From NCBI GenBank assembly GCA_945910005.1, contig OX246745.1:15152274-15216273 (forward strand): a DNA stretch of 64,000 nucleotides, written 5' to 3'. Both the position numbers and the translations under genes were made by a program. This document shows positions 1-11,716 of the stretch, in pieces (within the stretch, counting starts at the first letter, position 1; each line of letters starts with the position of its first letter). The notes below the pieces were generated by a model, which saw only the letters and a program-made list of their open reading frames with translations, did not search any database and was not told where the DNA came from. Source of the stretch: Isoperla grammatica (lineage: Eukaryota > Arthropoda > Insecta > Plecoptera > Perlodidae).

Positions 1-1031
1 ATTATATTTATAAAAGCACTCGGTATTTTAACACTGAAAATATACTAAGTCCGTAGACCAGTACAAAAATATATATTAACACTTGAAAAGAAAAGTTTGG
101 CAATACGCAAAAATATTCTATGTGTTAGCTGTACGATTATTCGAAAGGTCCCTATGTGAGCTCTCTACGATGCGAGCTCGGACTGATAGCTTTATCACGG
201 TACGTTGTGGGGCTGTTTGTCAAACGAGACTCGGACTTGAATACCGCGAACACTGTGCTCTCCAGGGCAGCTGTGTAGCGAACACTCCTGTGTTGTCACT
301 GCTGCGCCTCAAAGTCCTACACAGTCATGGAGCGGGAGCTCCTCGTGTGCTGGTGGAAGTAATCCAATGGTGGTATCCGCGGTACTGATTTAAATGGGCC
401 GCGTTACGAGATTATATAGGCACCGGTGGGGATTGAAAAAATTACTTCCCTCTACTGGTGGTAGTGGTGGGGGTTGCGCATGCGCATTTCGGGTCTTTCT
501 GTCGTCTGCACACAGCTGATGTACAGGTGTGCCGATCTAGTGGTTTACGTATTGCCAACTTACAAAAATAAAATACTCCAAGTAGGGGGTAGTTTCGAGA
601 GAGTTCGATGAACACTGCGAAAACGTACCCCTGTTTACTTTTACTTAAAACTAACATGGAATGATCACTACATATTTAAAACAGAAACTACATGCGCTAA
701 ATGCTTTATATGTTCAGCATTGGGTTTTACTTAACACAAATTGAAATATATTTCGTCACCGTCGCCAATGCACGGCCATATGAATATTACTTATTAACTA
801 ACATTAAAACAGAATGAAGACCACCTACCTTGTATAAATGATCGGGGAAGTGGATGTTTTCATCACACGACCCTTTAACACCGCTGACATTGACTTATTA
901 TAATATAAACAAATAATTTACTTTGTGCGAAGAAGGTGACAGCTACTTGGATGTGAGATCAACACCACAATACAGTGCTGCCCCCTACCTTGAGTTGACC
1001 GAAGTGTTTGCGCGCCTTATTTAAACAGTAA
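1..1031. other. No recognised gene
   Basis: No convincing coding exon, RNA gene or transposon end was recognised here. Short open frames are present, but none resembles a known protein. A promoter or untranslated first exon for FAN1 could lie anywhere between here and 3600; I cannot place it. Confidence 0.5.
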
Positions 1032-1362
1032 AGGTCCATTCACGATTAAACTTAACCGTAAACTTACAACTTAAAGTAAGGTTTGGCTTATGGAAGATCA
1101 CACGATTGTTCACGACCAAAACTTAAACTTAGTTTTGGGCTACGGTTAAGTTTGGAACGATCAAACTTTAAAATAAAAATAAACTTAACAGTAAGAAAGA
1201 ACCAATCAGCGCCAGCCGCAAGGCCTAGGCTAGCTAAATCGAAAACGGAGCCGAAACATGCTCAGAATTTATTTGACGAAACGTTATTAAATGAGTTTAT
1301 GAAGACCTAGCGTCTACGTTTAAGTTAAAGTTTACTACTAAGTTTTTATCGTGAATGAGCCT
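1032..1362. mobile_element. PIF/Harbinger-like MITE
   Basis: A 331-bp element whose ends are inverted copies of each other, beginning AGGTCCATTCACGAT and ending ATCGTGAATGAGCCT. It is flanked by the trinucleotide TAA on both sides (1029-1031 and 1363-1365). A 3-bp TAA target duplication with an A/G-rich terminus fits the PIF/Harbinger superfamily. The interior is rich in AAACTTAA words and has no transposase, so the element is non-autonomous. Confidence 0.6.
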
Positions 1363-1365
1363 TAA

Positions 1366-2231
1366 CGCCTGAGCAGGGGCGTTACAACCCAACTTGGGTG
1401 CAAATAGCCACTCCGCATTAAAAGGCAGCTGGCCTGGCACAATGGCCTGGCCTGGGCCATTACCACATAAAGAAGAAGATCTCATTCAAAAACTGAGACT
1501 GCTTCTGGCTTTTCTCATTAAAACCATCAAACACATTGAAGATGAGGATCGTCGTTGATGATCTACTTTAACAAGCCATTGAAGAAGCTCTCGTTAACGT
1601 TTGTAGGTGAAATATTATCTGGAATATCTATACTTAACAGAACTCCAAAATAAGTCTGCCTTTTCTAGGCCTACCATGCTAGGTTATGGGCTATGAATGT
1701 AGTACCTAGCCCGTATACCTAGCCCGTTAAAACTAGTCGTGTGTAGTAGTGTAGTGTAGGAATATTATATTGGACCGGGGTACGGCCTAAGCCTAACTTA
1801 GCCTAGGCTAGACCTAGGCCTAGGCCTAGCCCTCCCTATTCAGCTACTAGGCCTACGCACAGGACTTTGTGTGGCGATTGCTGCAGCATTGTGTAGGCTT
1901 ATGCTGGGTTCTCATGGTCCAACGCCGGCGTTCATCGTTGGGCAAATAAAAATAAACCATATTTGAAAAGGGGAGGAGTCGCGTGCGACGTTCCGTTGCC
2001 TGATTGGCCAACGCTTAATGCTATATATGCCGGCATCAGAGCATGAGAACCCTGCATTAAGCCTAGGCGTCGGCTTTAATTCATGAGTCTGACGTACATC
2101 TAAGCCTAGGTTAGACCTATCGATCGGTGTTAGATATACAGAGATAGCGTTTTGGTACAGCGGCTACCTTTCACATTTTGAACCTACAATTCATTTTAAA
2201 ATTAGGGTCTTCTTGCATGAAAACATAAGCC
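1366..2231. other. No recognised gene; CCTAGG-rich
   Basis: No gene was recognised. Around 1786-1850 there is a cluster of CCTAGG and AGGCCT words forming short palindromes, the first of many such clusters in the left 21 kb. Confidence 0.5.
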
Positions 2232-2233
2232 TA

Positions 2234-2883
2234 CAGTGGAGACCACTCGGACAACGAAGCAGGTTAACCGGGGAAAACCGGTTCTGAGAGATGACCATAT
2301 TTTGTACAACCATTGGGAATGCATCGCATTCATGTCAATATTCAAAGCTAGGAGATCGTTAAATCAGATTACGGGCTATTGTATTCTAACCCGTGCTAGT
2401 TTTATTATTTTTGCTTCTGGGTTTACGTATTTTTTAATTATGACAAACGTTTTTTAAACCTACACACATAATAATACATTTATGCATATTGCCATCTTTT
2501 AATCGTCTTTGTAGTAGGATTTTGAAGAAACGTATTATGTAATTCATGTATGCAGTATAAAAATCGTTTGATTCGCATGCATCTAATAATAACGCTACAA
2601 GAAAAAATAAAAAGTTTCAAGCTCGTGGTGGTCTGATCTATATTAGGGAATAAGTTTCCGAAACGTTAATCAAAATAAAACATTCATTTAAATTTGGAAT
2701 TTAGCTTTTACAGTTGTTTGTGTAGCCAATTATGAAATTCTAGGAAATGAGTGAATGGAATGTAGCGCGAAAGAGCCGGCCCGACTACCCCCCTAACGAG
2801 GGGTTTACAAACCAGGTAAATATAAGATCGACGCGCGCTCGTCGGTCGGATCGACTGCTTCGTTGTCCGAGTGGTCTCCACTA
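2234..2883. mobile_element. Mariner/Tc1-like MITE with 28-bp inverted ends
   Basis: The left end (AGTGGAGACCACTCGGACAA, continuing to about 2261) recurs as its reverse complement at the right end, finishing at 2883. Both ends are flanked by TA (2232-2233 and 2884-2885), the usual Tc1/mariner target duplication. The 650-bp interior has no long open frame resembling a transposase, so this looks non-autonomous. Confidence 0.65.
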
Positions 2884-2966
2884 TAGGCATAGAAACAGTT
2901 GGGCTTACTTACCACTGCCTGCCAAGTGCCTAGGTAGCCTTGAGACAGGCAGAGTTTAGATCCTAG

Positions 2967-3434
2967 CAGTGTTGTTAAAGCTACTTTTTAAAAGTAGCAC
3001 TGTTACAGCTACAGATACTTGATCTTTGAAAGTAGCTTAGCTACTTTTCAGCTACTGTATTTTGTAAGTAGCCTGCTACTTGTACAGCTACTCAAAAAAA
3101 GTAGTATTGCTACTTTACAGCTACTTTCATTTTTTATAAAGGACCAAGAGTATGTACTATTTATTAAAACGACGGTATGGTCGGGAACTGAGTCATACTC
3201 ATATCACAGCTCACGGGGTGAAAGGGCAAACTCAGTGCTGGGGAGGCGGTTTTGGGACAATAGAGCAAGAAGGCCAATGACAGTCGTCATTCCGAACCAG
3301 TGACACTGGGAATTGTGCAAACGGGGAAGCAAACGCGTGTTCGTTAATTGCATAAATAGAGTAGCGGCAATTTTTTGCTACAAATACTTGTATATAGTAA
3401 CATGCTACAAGTAGTGCGCTACTTAACAACACTG
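2967..3434. mobile_element. hAT-like MITE with 8-bp target duplication
   Basis: A 468-bp element with inverted termini CAGTGTTGTTAA, flanked by an exact 8-bp duplication GATCCTAG (2959-2966 and 3435-3442). The 8-bp duplication and CAG..CTG ends fit the hAT superfamily. The interior repeats AGCTAC/GTAGCT words many times, so subterminal parts can fold back. It sits about 180 bp upstream of the FAN1 start codon. A related fragment lies at 19876. Confidence 0.75.
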
Positions 3435-3600
3435 GATCCTAGCAACTTGTGCTAGGCCTATGCATTGGTCCATGAGATGTTCGGCATAAAGCTTAAAATT
3501 TGTACATGATACTATACTGTACTGAATAAGTTTTCTGTTTTTGTTTTCTTTTAAAATCAATATTTTAAACTTTCATTAGTTTTTAAATAAATTCTTATTC

Positions 3601-3615
3601 GTTTTTCTTTTATAG
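3601..3615 (+). other. Probable 3' splice site just before the FAN1 start codon
   Basis: A pyrimidine-rich run ending TTTCTTTTATAG is followed by AAA and the FAN1 start codon. This looks like an intron acceptor and implies at least one upstream untranslated (or short coding) exon that I could not locate. It also suggests that the gene is not a simple processed retrocopy. Confidence 0.55.
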
Positions 3616-3618
3616 AAA

Positions 3619-6204
3619 ATGGAGGATAGCAGTAGTGATGTTGAGTTCATTGAAGAAATAAAACCAGAGTTATGTTCATCTCGGCCTCACTCGTTGGGTG
3701 AAAAGAGAAACAAGTCTGCTTGTTCAGAACCGTGTCGAGGACTATTCAGTACCAGATCACCACCATTGGCTATCAAAGCTGAGGTTGGGATGCCTGGTAA
3801 GAGCTTGAACAATGATGCCAAAGTGATTGAGAACAAGCGTGCAAGGTTATCATTATCAAAAGGTAGAGAAGCAAAGATATCATCAAATGATAAGGGATTA
3901 TTTGATGCACCATCATCCCCCCCTCCTCCAACCATCAAACAGATAAATTCTGGCAATTATGTGTCTCCCACTAATCACTCCTTTAAATTATCAAAGTCGT
4001 TATCTCAAAGTCCAAACAAGTTTATTCCCCGCAAAAGTTCAGAACAAAGCCCTTCCAAAACAAATCAGAATAATTCTCCCAGCAAGAAACTAATAAAAAA
4101 TTCTCCTGTACGTTACCTAAAACATAAAGCAACTTATCGTAACAGGTCAAGTGCAGCCACATCCAACTCAACTTTAAAAAAATTGCAGTTTGATAGCCCT
4201 GAAGTTGGCCTGAATGAATTTTCACAACAAAACAGTGGTTACAATCAATCAACCCTAGACCATATAAATGCATCAAACTTCTGTTTGATTCTCACTGATG
4301 CCATGCTTTATTTAAATGATGCAAACCTATTTAGTGAGGATGAGTTGAAAACTGTCAATGCCTTTTTGGAAATGCCATGGCAGAACAAGGAACTGTATGT
4401 CCGAATGTACGGACGCAAGGCTGGTTGGCATCGAGTATCTAACATTCACTACAATAATATAAGTGACGATTTGTGGCCTGTATTCAATGACCTGCGAAGA
4501 AGAGGTTTTGTCATTGATGACTACAGTACAGAAAATCTTGACACTTTGTTAGGCCTTCTTTATGTAGGTGAGCTGAAATCTCTGTGCAAGGGGTTAAAAC
4601 TCAAAATGCCCGCAAAAAATAATAAGCCTGAGTTAATGAAGACCCTCGATGATTTTCGCACCACCCAGACAACTCTCAATTTTGGTTTTAGTAGTAAAAG
4701 CACATCTGCAATGAATAATTCTTCAAATATTCTGAGAAAGAAGTTATTAGAGGTTTTATATGATTGCATACGTCTCTCATCAGTCCCACTACAAATTTTT
4801 GGACGCATGGTTTTGTTATTCTCACTATCTAGAAGCTCATCGACAGAAGAACGAGAAGATGTAGCACAGTACTTACTTCTCATACACTTTGTAAACATTG
4901 GCAAAATGGCTTTTCCTAGTTATCAGGTAATAAGACCATGTATATTCCATAGCAGAGACCACTTTCTATCTTTTGAAGAAGCCCGTGAATTGGAAAGTTC
5001 CCTTTCTAAAAGTATCAATCGAAAGGAGTGGAGTGCTATTCCCAAAATAACCTCCCGTGCCGTGGAGAGTTTGATGGAAATCTTAAAGAACGATACAACA
5101 AACAATCATGACCGAGGGCTGCCATTATTCTTGCGGAAATTCACTGCTGGCTCTACTTATTCGTATCTATTAACAATTGCAGCTGAGGCAATGAAGAAAG
5201 AGAAGAGCCTGGTTCTGAATGCAATTGAGATACTTCAAACACTCCTTGCTCAAAAGCTTTACCTTACAGAATATAGAGGTAGGTGGTATGAGCAGCTAGC
5301 CTTGCTTCATCAACATAAACTGGGTGACAATACGGAAGCATCTCGCATAGTTGCTTCGGGTCTGAATGATAATCTCGTCACTCAAGTCTGGAGATACACA
5401 CTTTTCGATCGAGGAACTACACTCCTCGGACGTAAAACCAATCAGCCCGAGAAAGATGCGAAACAACAACTGGCCCGTGTCATTGACAAGGAAGAAAAGT
5501 TACTAGATCCAAGCAGTATCAAAATTATGTCAAAATCATTGGACAGTAATAAGCCTGGCTTTAAGAAGGTATACATTCAAGTAGATGTCGAGAAAGGAGA
5601 AACTACATATTCATCTGTAGAAGAATTTGCTCTTTCTCACTATATCTCATTGGGTTTTGTCAGAGGCATGCACTGCGAAGGTGCAATTATTGTATCTTTG
5701 TTTGGTTTATTCTTTTGGGACATTATCTATGAACTACCGATTACAGGAGCTTTCCAAAGTGTATATCAAAGTGAACCTTTGGATTTGCGATCACCAGATT
5801 TCTATACTAATCGCCGTGAAGCAATCGATAAACGTCTCGAGGAAATGGAGCAGTGGGACATCGACAAAATTCAAACGACAGTTGAGCAGACATTTGCGAA
5901 TCACCAAGATAAAATATCTGTTGTTAACTGGGATAGATTAAAGTCAACAACACAAGTAACTGACATTGTTAATTGTCTGAGCATTTCTGTTGTTACTAAA
6001 ATCTGTGAGAGGCTAGTAAAGCATTTTCGAATTGCTAATAGTGGGTTCCCAGATCTTATTGTATGGGACCCAGACTCCGGGCGATGTAAGTTTGTGGAGG
6101 TGAAAGGTAAAAGGGACCAATTGTCAGTTAAACAAAGAGTTTGGCTTGATTATCTGAAAAAAATTGGTGCTGATTCAGAAGTTTGTCATGTCCATCATTC
6201 TTGA
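3619..6204 (+). CDS. FAN1: FAN1, Fanconi-associated nuclease 1 (861 aa, single coding exon)
   Basis: Structure-specific nuclease of interstrand-crosslink repair, acting in the nucleus on 5' flaps and, in animals, on repeat-expansion intermediates with mismatch-repair proteins. Residues 1-225 are a disordered, Ser-rich tail with about eight Ser-Pro sites. A SAP-type DNA-binding region lies near 307-345, a helical TPR-like middle near 460-660, and a VRR-NUC nuclease at the C-terminus. Catalytic residues are visible: Glu687 (in HCEG), Asp812 (in GFPDLIVW), and Glu827 and Lys829 (in FVEVKG). Their spacing matches the human protein as I recall it. The start has A at -3 and G at +4 and follows a splice acceptor. 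The human protein (1017 aa) has an N-terminal UBZ4 zinc finger; here Cys35 and Cys39 exist but no CxxC-HxxxC pattern. Vertebrate FAN1 coding sequence is split into many exons, so one uninterrupted frame is notable. Confidence 0.97.
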   Translation: MEDSSSDVEFIEEIKPELCSSRPHSLGEKRNKSACSEPCRGLFSTRSPPLAIKAEVGMPGKSLNNDAKVIENKRARLSLSKGREAKISSNDKGLFDAPSSPPPPTIKQINSGNYVSPTNHSFKLSKSLSQSPNKFIPRKSSEQSPSKTNQNNSPSKKLIKNSPVRYLKHKATYRNRSSAATSNSTLKKLQFDSPEVGLNEFSQQNSGYNQSTLDHINASNFCLILTDAMLYLNDANLFSEDELKTVNAFLEMPWQNKELYVRMYGRKAGWHRVSNIHYNNISDDLWPVFNDLRRRGFVIDDYSTENLDTLLGLLYVGELKSLCKGLKLKMPAKNNKPELMKTLDDFRTTQTTLNFGFSSKSTSAMNNSSNILRKKLLEVLYDCIRLSSVPLQIFGRMVLLFSLSRSSSTEEREDVAQYLLLIHFVNIGKMAFPSYQVIRPCIFHSRDHFLSFEEARELESSLSKSINRKEWSAIPKITSRAVESLMEILKNDTTNNHDRGLPLFLRKFTAGSTYSYLLTIAAEAMKKEKSLVLNAIEILQTLLAQKLYLTEYRGRWYEQLALLHQHKLGDNTEASRIVASGLNDNLVTQVWRYTLFDRGTTLLGRKTNQPEKDAKQQLARVIDKEEKLLDPSSIKIMSKSLDSNKPGFKKVYIQVDVEKGETTYSSVEEFALSHYISLGFVRGMHCEGAIIVSLFGLFFWDIIYELPITGAFQSVYQSEPLDLRSPDFYTNRREAIDKRLEEMEQWDIDKIQTTVEQTFANHQDKISVVNWDRLKSTTQVTDIVNCLSISVVTKICERLVKHFRIANSGFPDLIVWDPDSGRCKFVEVKGKRDQLSVKQRVWLDYLKKIGADSEVCHVHHS

Positions 6205-6313
6205 GTAAAAATACAAGTAGATGCAGCAATTCATTTAGGAGTGTTAAAATAAGCTGTTTGACCCAGGGCATCACTTAAGGTTTACATGGTTGGGAGGGAG
6301 ATTCAAATTACAT

Positions 6314-6350
6314 AATAAATTTGTTGTGTAATATTTGTATTTAAAATAAA
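6314..6350 (+). terminator. FAN1 polyadenylation signals
   Basis: Two AATAAA hexamers (6314-6319 and 6345-6350) lie 110-146 bases after the FAN1 stop codon and are the likely 3' end signals. Confidence 0.6.
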
Positions 6351-7846
6351 TGCTCCACTAGAGAAACAAAATCATTTGATTCGGTAAAAATTATTTTAGA
6401 CCTACGCGTTTTCAACTTGAGTTGTAGGCTATTTTTATTGATGAAGATGGTTGTGTAAGTCTACATCTGAGATAAAATATTGGATTCAAGATTTCTGCTC
6501 GTATGGCTAAGATGGTAGATTTCATGGAAAAGGAAATTGCAAGGAAATAAATATGGGGGGGGGGGGGGGGGGACATACCTCCCTTGGCTGGATCCTATCA
6601 TAACACAACTAAATGCTGCTTAATTTACTTGTCAGATTTAACTGTATTGATAAAATCCAATAATGGAGTTGAGAATTGATGTCCATGTCCTGACTGTATC
6701 TAGCCTTCTTTGTATTTATATTGTTTTATCGTTTTGTATTAAACTGTTTATGAGGCAAGTAAGAACCTGAACAGTCAATTCGGTATGTTAATCCAAGCTT
6801 CCAAAAAAACTATTTTTTTAAATGTTTTTGAAATGTGATATAGCCATGCCTGTAGTTTATGATACCTTGGTATATGTTTGAATTTTATCTGGCAGGATGA
6901 AATCTGTTTATTTTTAGCCTCTTTTTTATGTCATTCTTTTATTACTTTGTAATGTATAACTTAAATAAGCCTAATAAACATAGCACCATGCAGCTAGTAG
7001 TACAAACTGACTAATTGACTTATTATTTCAGCATTTCAGAGACTAGTAAAATTCTCAAATAGGTACTGCCAATGACAAAATCCTGTCTTTCCTTAATTTT
7101 ATTTAGAAATGTGAATGAATCAAAGCACTTAAAATCATACCCCATTATTTTATGAACAATAGAATGTTCAAGTGAGATAGCATAAATAACTGGACGGTGA
7201 CTATCTACAATGAGTGTTGGGTAAATATTAAAGATAACATTCATAAACCTAATTTTCTAGATATATAATGTTAGGATGAAGTCAGTTATTATATTCGGCA
7301 CTTGCAATAAAAGTGCAATAAAAGCAGATACCAATGCTATCCCAGTTGAGGTGGGTGCCTCCTCGTGGTGACCGGTACCCGCAAAGAGGGCTCTTGTGCA
7401 TATCTTTATTCTTTAATCATTTCTTTATTCATCTCGTGTGGTCATCATCTTTTCTATTCCAACTTTCACATTTGTACTAACTTGCCAACCCTCATTGGGA
7501 TCCAAATGCCTGAGCTTCCTACAACTCCTTGAACCTACAACCTTCCCTTATATGACAACCCCAGCGATGTGCATGAATCCGATTCGGCTGATGTCATATG
7601 ACCTAGCAGACCATCATACTATCCTCTCGTGAATAATCTGGGGAAATTATCCCACCGAGCAGACAACCTATATCTACTCCTTTAAAAATGTTCAAAACAC
7701 CTAAAAACTAAAATCCATTATAAAAACATTCCAGTTTCCTGTCTATAGCCCCATGTCTACCAGGCATCTCTCCTGCAGTAATGTAGCTCTACTTACCCAG
7801 GGTGTCTGAGCTATGTTTGGAAGAATGGACAACTGGCCGATTTCAC
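6351..7846. other. FAN1 downstream region, no recognised gene
   Basis: AT-rich sequence with several further polyadenylation-like hexamers. A run of 18 G lies at 6555-6572. No coding exon was recognised. Confidence 0.5.
6555..6572 (+). repeat. Poly(G) run, 18 G
   Basis: Uninterrupted run of 18 guanines in the FAN1 3' flank, one of several long G or C homopolymers in this window. Confidence 0.9.
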
Positions 7847-7854
7847 GTTCTAAC

Positions 7855-8243
7855 TAGGGATGACATCGGGTACTCGGGTACCCGACTCCTCTTGTACCCA
7901 ACTCCATTTTCTAGGAGTCGACTCCTTCAAACGTCGGTTGCTGTGTGTAAGTGTATCATGTATTGGCGGTCTGTTTCCCTTTCTGTTTCCATTTCCCTCC
8001 AATATTCGCCTAATATTACAAATCAGTAATAAAAAAACAATAAAGAATAATGTACTTTACTGCCAAATCACTTTTTTTTGCTACCACCTGGAACACACGC
8101 AGCCTGCCGAGGGTGTTGCATTGCAACATTGGTTAAAATTAATCACTTTTACTTTATCTTTTTGTCGTTCGAGGAGTCGACTCCTACCTGACTCCAAAGG
8201 CTCAGGAGCCGACTCCAATATTTACTACCCGATGTCATCCCTA
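7855..8243. mobile_element. hAT-like MITE with 8-bp target duplication
   Basis: A 389-bp element with inverted ends TAGGGATGACATCGGGTA, flanked by the exact 8-bp duplication GTTCTAAC (7847-7854 and 8244-8251). Subterminal GGAGTCGACTCC-type words add secondary structure. No transposase frame was seen. The terminal sequence is close to that of the element at 12794-13431, so the two probably share a parent family. Confidence 0.8.
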
Positions 8244-8251
8244 GTTCTAAC

Positions 8252-10392
8252 CCATCAGAACATTATCTGTGCTATAATACTACCCTGACTGTAGCTGACT
8301 TCATCTTACATGTTTTCCAATTACCGAGTACTTTGAATTTCAGTAAAATCCTAAACGTTCCCTCCAACCAAGAAGATATACTATGTGTGGCAATATGCGT
8401 GTCAATCTTACATCTGGAGCCTGGGTCAACCGCCTGCCTATTCATGCCGTAGATTCAACAGAGACTCATAGGAGAACAAAGTATAAAACGAATATCAGAC
8501 TGCACTACTGTACTGGGGGTTTAGCGTCTTTAAAAAATATGTGATAAATGTGTGTGAATGTGCAGCGCTGTTTGAAAATTGTTTCCTTTCAATTACAGTA
8601 TACTAATATTAATTTAAGTAGTATTGTGCAGGCCTACCTGACAAATGTGTGGGCGTAGTGTATAGCGCACGGGTTGGAGTACAATCTTGATAGGTAGTGC
8701 CAATCCTTGCAGTCAGTACAATCTGTGGCATCAATCATAGAGCATACAGTTGTTTGATACATATTCAGCCAGTATCTAACAATAACTAATGTTCATGATA
8801 ACCTAATGTAATTGTAGCATAACGAACTGGGATTGGGGTGAGCGCACCTACAGTATACACTTGTAACTTTGTCCGAATAGTAAGCCTAGGTGATCACTGA
8901 TCATTTTACGATTTAGAAAGGAACACAATTTCTAAGATTAGACTAGCACCATAACAGAGCTTGTTACTCATAGTCATACATATATACTAGAATATGCTGG
9001 CAGCTTATTTTATGTAGAAGTGCAGACTTTAACCAAATAATAACAAAAGAGGAAATACTGTACCACTAACTGTAGCCAATAGTGAAACTCAACAATATCA
9101 ATGCAATATATTCATGTAAATCGACGACATATATGGTATGCGGCATTAGTAAATTAAGGGTAGAGGTGAGAACACATATTTTACTTTGACAACTCTTCTG
9201 CACTCATTTTTGTATTTGATATGGGTATTGGTTGTAATTTTTTTATCAACATATGTTGCCTATTGATTTGTAAATTAGATTGAGCCAAAAAATAATATGG
9301 ACAGTGCAGGAGAGTAGATCGAGTAAATACATGTGTCTTTCCCACACTTGATTTACTTAAATCGGTGAGTGTTCATTTAAAAAAAAAAGTTTTGACGACT
9401 GAACTGAAAAATAATATACTTTCTTGTTAACGAAAAATGTGAATTATGCAATGGACATTTTGGAGTTGAAACTTTTATATTTTTAATTCAAAATATGTTG
9501 AAGAACCAAATAATTAAAAGCTGGTGAGGTGATAGTGGGGCCGCTTAGCTGAGCATTTGAATAGAATTGTGCACTTTTTGAGAAAAGCATAAAATTTACA
9601 GTATAGTTAGTTTATACCCTAGTGATCAAATTCAGATGTGGAGGGAAGTCAGATTTGACCTCTTAAGATGGTGGGAGGTCGAATAAAAAATGGCCGCCAC
9701 TCTATTAGGGTTTTGACAAACACGCTGAAATAAGGTAACAAATAGTGTACATACCTCATACTAATATTTCTTACAAAAATAGTGGTTAAGTGTGGGTAGT
9801 GATCACAAATAATCTATTTATTAATACTAGTTCAATTAGAAATTGGTGGTATATGTTGAAAAATAAATATTAGTTATTAACTTATTCACAGTAGCCTATT
9901 GGTATTTTCGTAATGCAATGATTTCCTTCCAAAGTACACAGCAAATAATAGGCCTACATAATTTGCATACCATAACAGAAATAAAACACAGGATGCAATA
10001 TGAATTTACTAATATAGGTCACTTCGAATTTAACCCTTGCCAAAAACACATGATAGAATAATCTATTTTTCCAATACTTTCTTTTTAAGACAGGGCATAA
10101 AGCATTTTACTCTATATGTTTCATTTTATGTTTTATTGAACAACAAACATAGGTATATATGTATGTATAAACATGTCAGACACAACTTTTCAGGAATATT
10201 GTCTACTTTACAATAGGTACCGGTAATAGAAATATCTTGAGTCAAATGTTACGATTCTCCCAATCAATTTCTTTCACGTTCAATTCAATACATTTATTTT
10301 CTATTTACTTTTGAGCAAATTTGAAATAACACATAACACCTTAAATGTCACAACAGACACAATACAATTCTGAATTGAATACACTTTTATTA
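8252..10392. other. Intergenic, no recognised feature
   Basis: About 2.1 kb with no gene, RNA or transposon end that I can support. It is mostly AT-rich unique-looking sequence with scattered AGGCCTAC words. Confidence 0.5.
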
Positions 10393-10394
10393 TA

Positions 10395-10570
10395 CAGTGA
10401 AACGTCTTTATAACAAACGACTTTATAACTAAACAATCTATGTAACAAAGTGATTTTGAGGTCCCAAAAGGTTCTTATACATGTAAGGTACAATCTTTAT
10501 AAAGAAATGTTCTTTATAACAAAATAATAATCTAGTCCACAAGAGTTTGTTATTTAAAGAAGTTTCACTG
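10395..10570. mobile_element. Pogo/Tigger-like MITE
   Basis: A 176-bp element with inverted ends CAGTGAAACGTCTTTATAAC on the left and its near complement on the right, flanked by TA on both sides. The CAGTGAAAC terminus and TTTATAAC body are typical of pogo-type MITEs. The interior contains two TCTTTATAA words and the characteristic GAGGTCCC stretch. Confidence 0.65.
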
Positions 10571-10572
10571 TA

Positions 10573-11708
10573 CGGTACATAATCATGATATATTGAGCAA
10601 CTCTGGTGAAACTAATTGTACACAGTATTAACACATTGAATGCAAACTATCTTGGCCATTTACACACACACTATTCCCCCCCCCCCCCCCCCCCCACACA
10701 AAAAAAAAATCTTCACAACATTTCGTCATGTACATTAACAAAAGTACAACAATCAGACAGGTACTTAGTACATTCAAAATTTGCATTTTTAAAAAATAAA
10801 TGCTCACACAACACAATAAAACACAAACACATAAATAGACACTCATAGACTAAATATGGTGACATTCATTTGTAATAATTATATTTGTTATGTTTATAAG
10901 TGCACAGCTTTTTCTGTCCACCAACTATACAGTTACTGAAGCCTATTGCCTATTGCCACCTGGCACACAATGCTGTGACAACTGTGAGAGGTAGTATTCT
11001 TCCACAAAGAGGAATATATAAGGGTGATTAAGTGGTATTGTTGTCATATTGCCAAGCTTGGATAGCCTCCCAATCCAACAAACACAAGAAAACCTGGCCG
11101 ACTCAGAAAAGTATGAAAATGTTGGGAATAAGTGGGTTGGACAATTGCATGTGTGGTCGACACGACAGGCGTCATACAAACATTGTTCACGATCACAGCA
11201 TTCTTTTCTGCTGGGAGTTATCTATTTGGTTAGGGCTGAGTTATAGATCTAACTGCCGGATGCAAATTTTGATTTCTAGATTGTCCTAGGTGTAAGTATA
11301 AGTGGTTTTAAAACCTGGGCTGTGCTACATAATATGCTACATGTTTGATAGGTATAAGATTATCGGCACAAAATATTCTGATTTTTTAATGTCGATTCGG
11401 AAGTTTTGAAAAAGTATTCGCCCATCAGGTTAGTGAAATTAGACTTTCACTGGTTTCAGGAGAGCAAGTGAACATCAGTTTCGAACACTGATCATAATAG
11501 TAAATCAGTGCACTCTAATAGTATGTAGGCCTATGAAATGTAGGCCTAAGTTAACAATATTATGCAGTAGTAAGAAGATAACCCTGAGCTACACTGGTAG
11601 GCCTACTGTATTCACCATCTAAAAACCATGTGGACTAATGTTCACTTGATGTTTATGGGGTTTTAGCACAGACAATCAAATAATAAAAATTAAAAATATA
11701 TTCAAACC
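10573..11708. other. No recognised gene; contains poly(C)
   Basis: A run of 20 C lies at 10676-10695. Overlapping short frames on both strands at 10943-11289 do not resemble a known protein and carry no clear splice or start context. Confidence 0.45.
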
Positions 11709-11716
11709 AAAATATA

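Noticed and set aside
83..388. 101-codon frame at the left edge
   Set aside because: No similarity to known proteins and no supporting signals.
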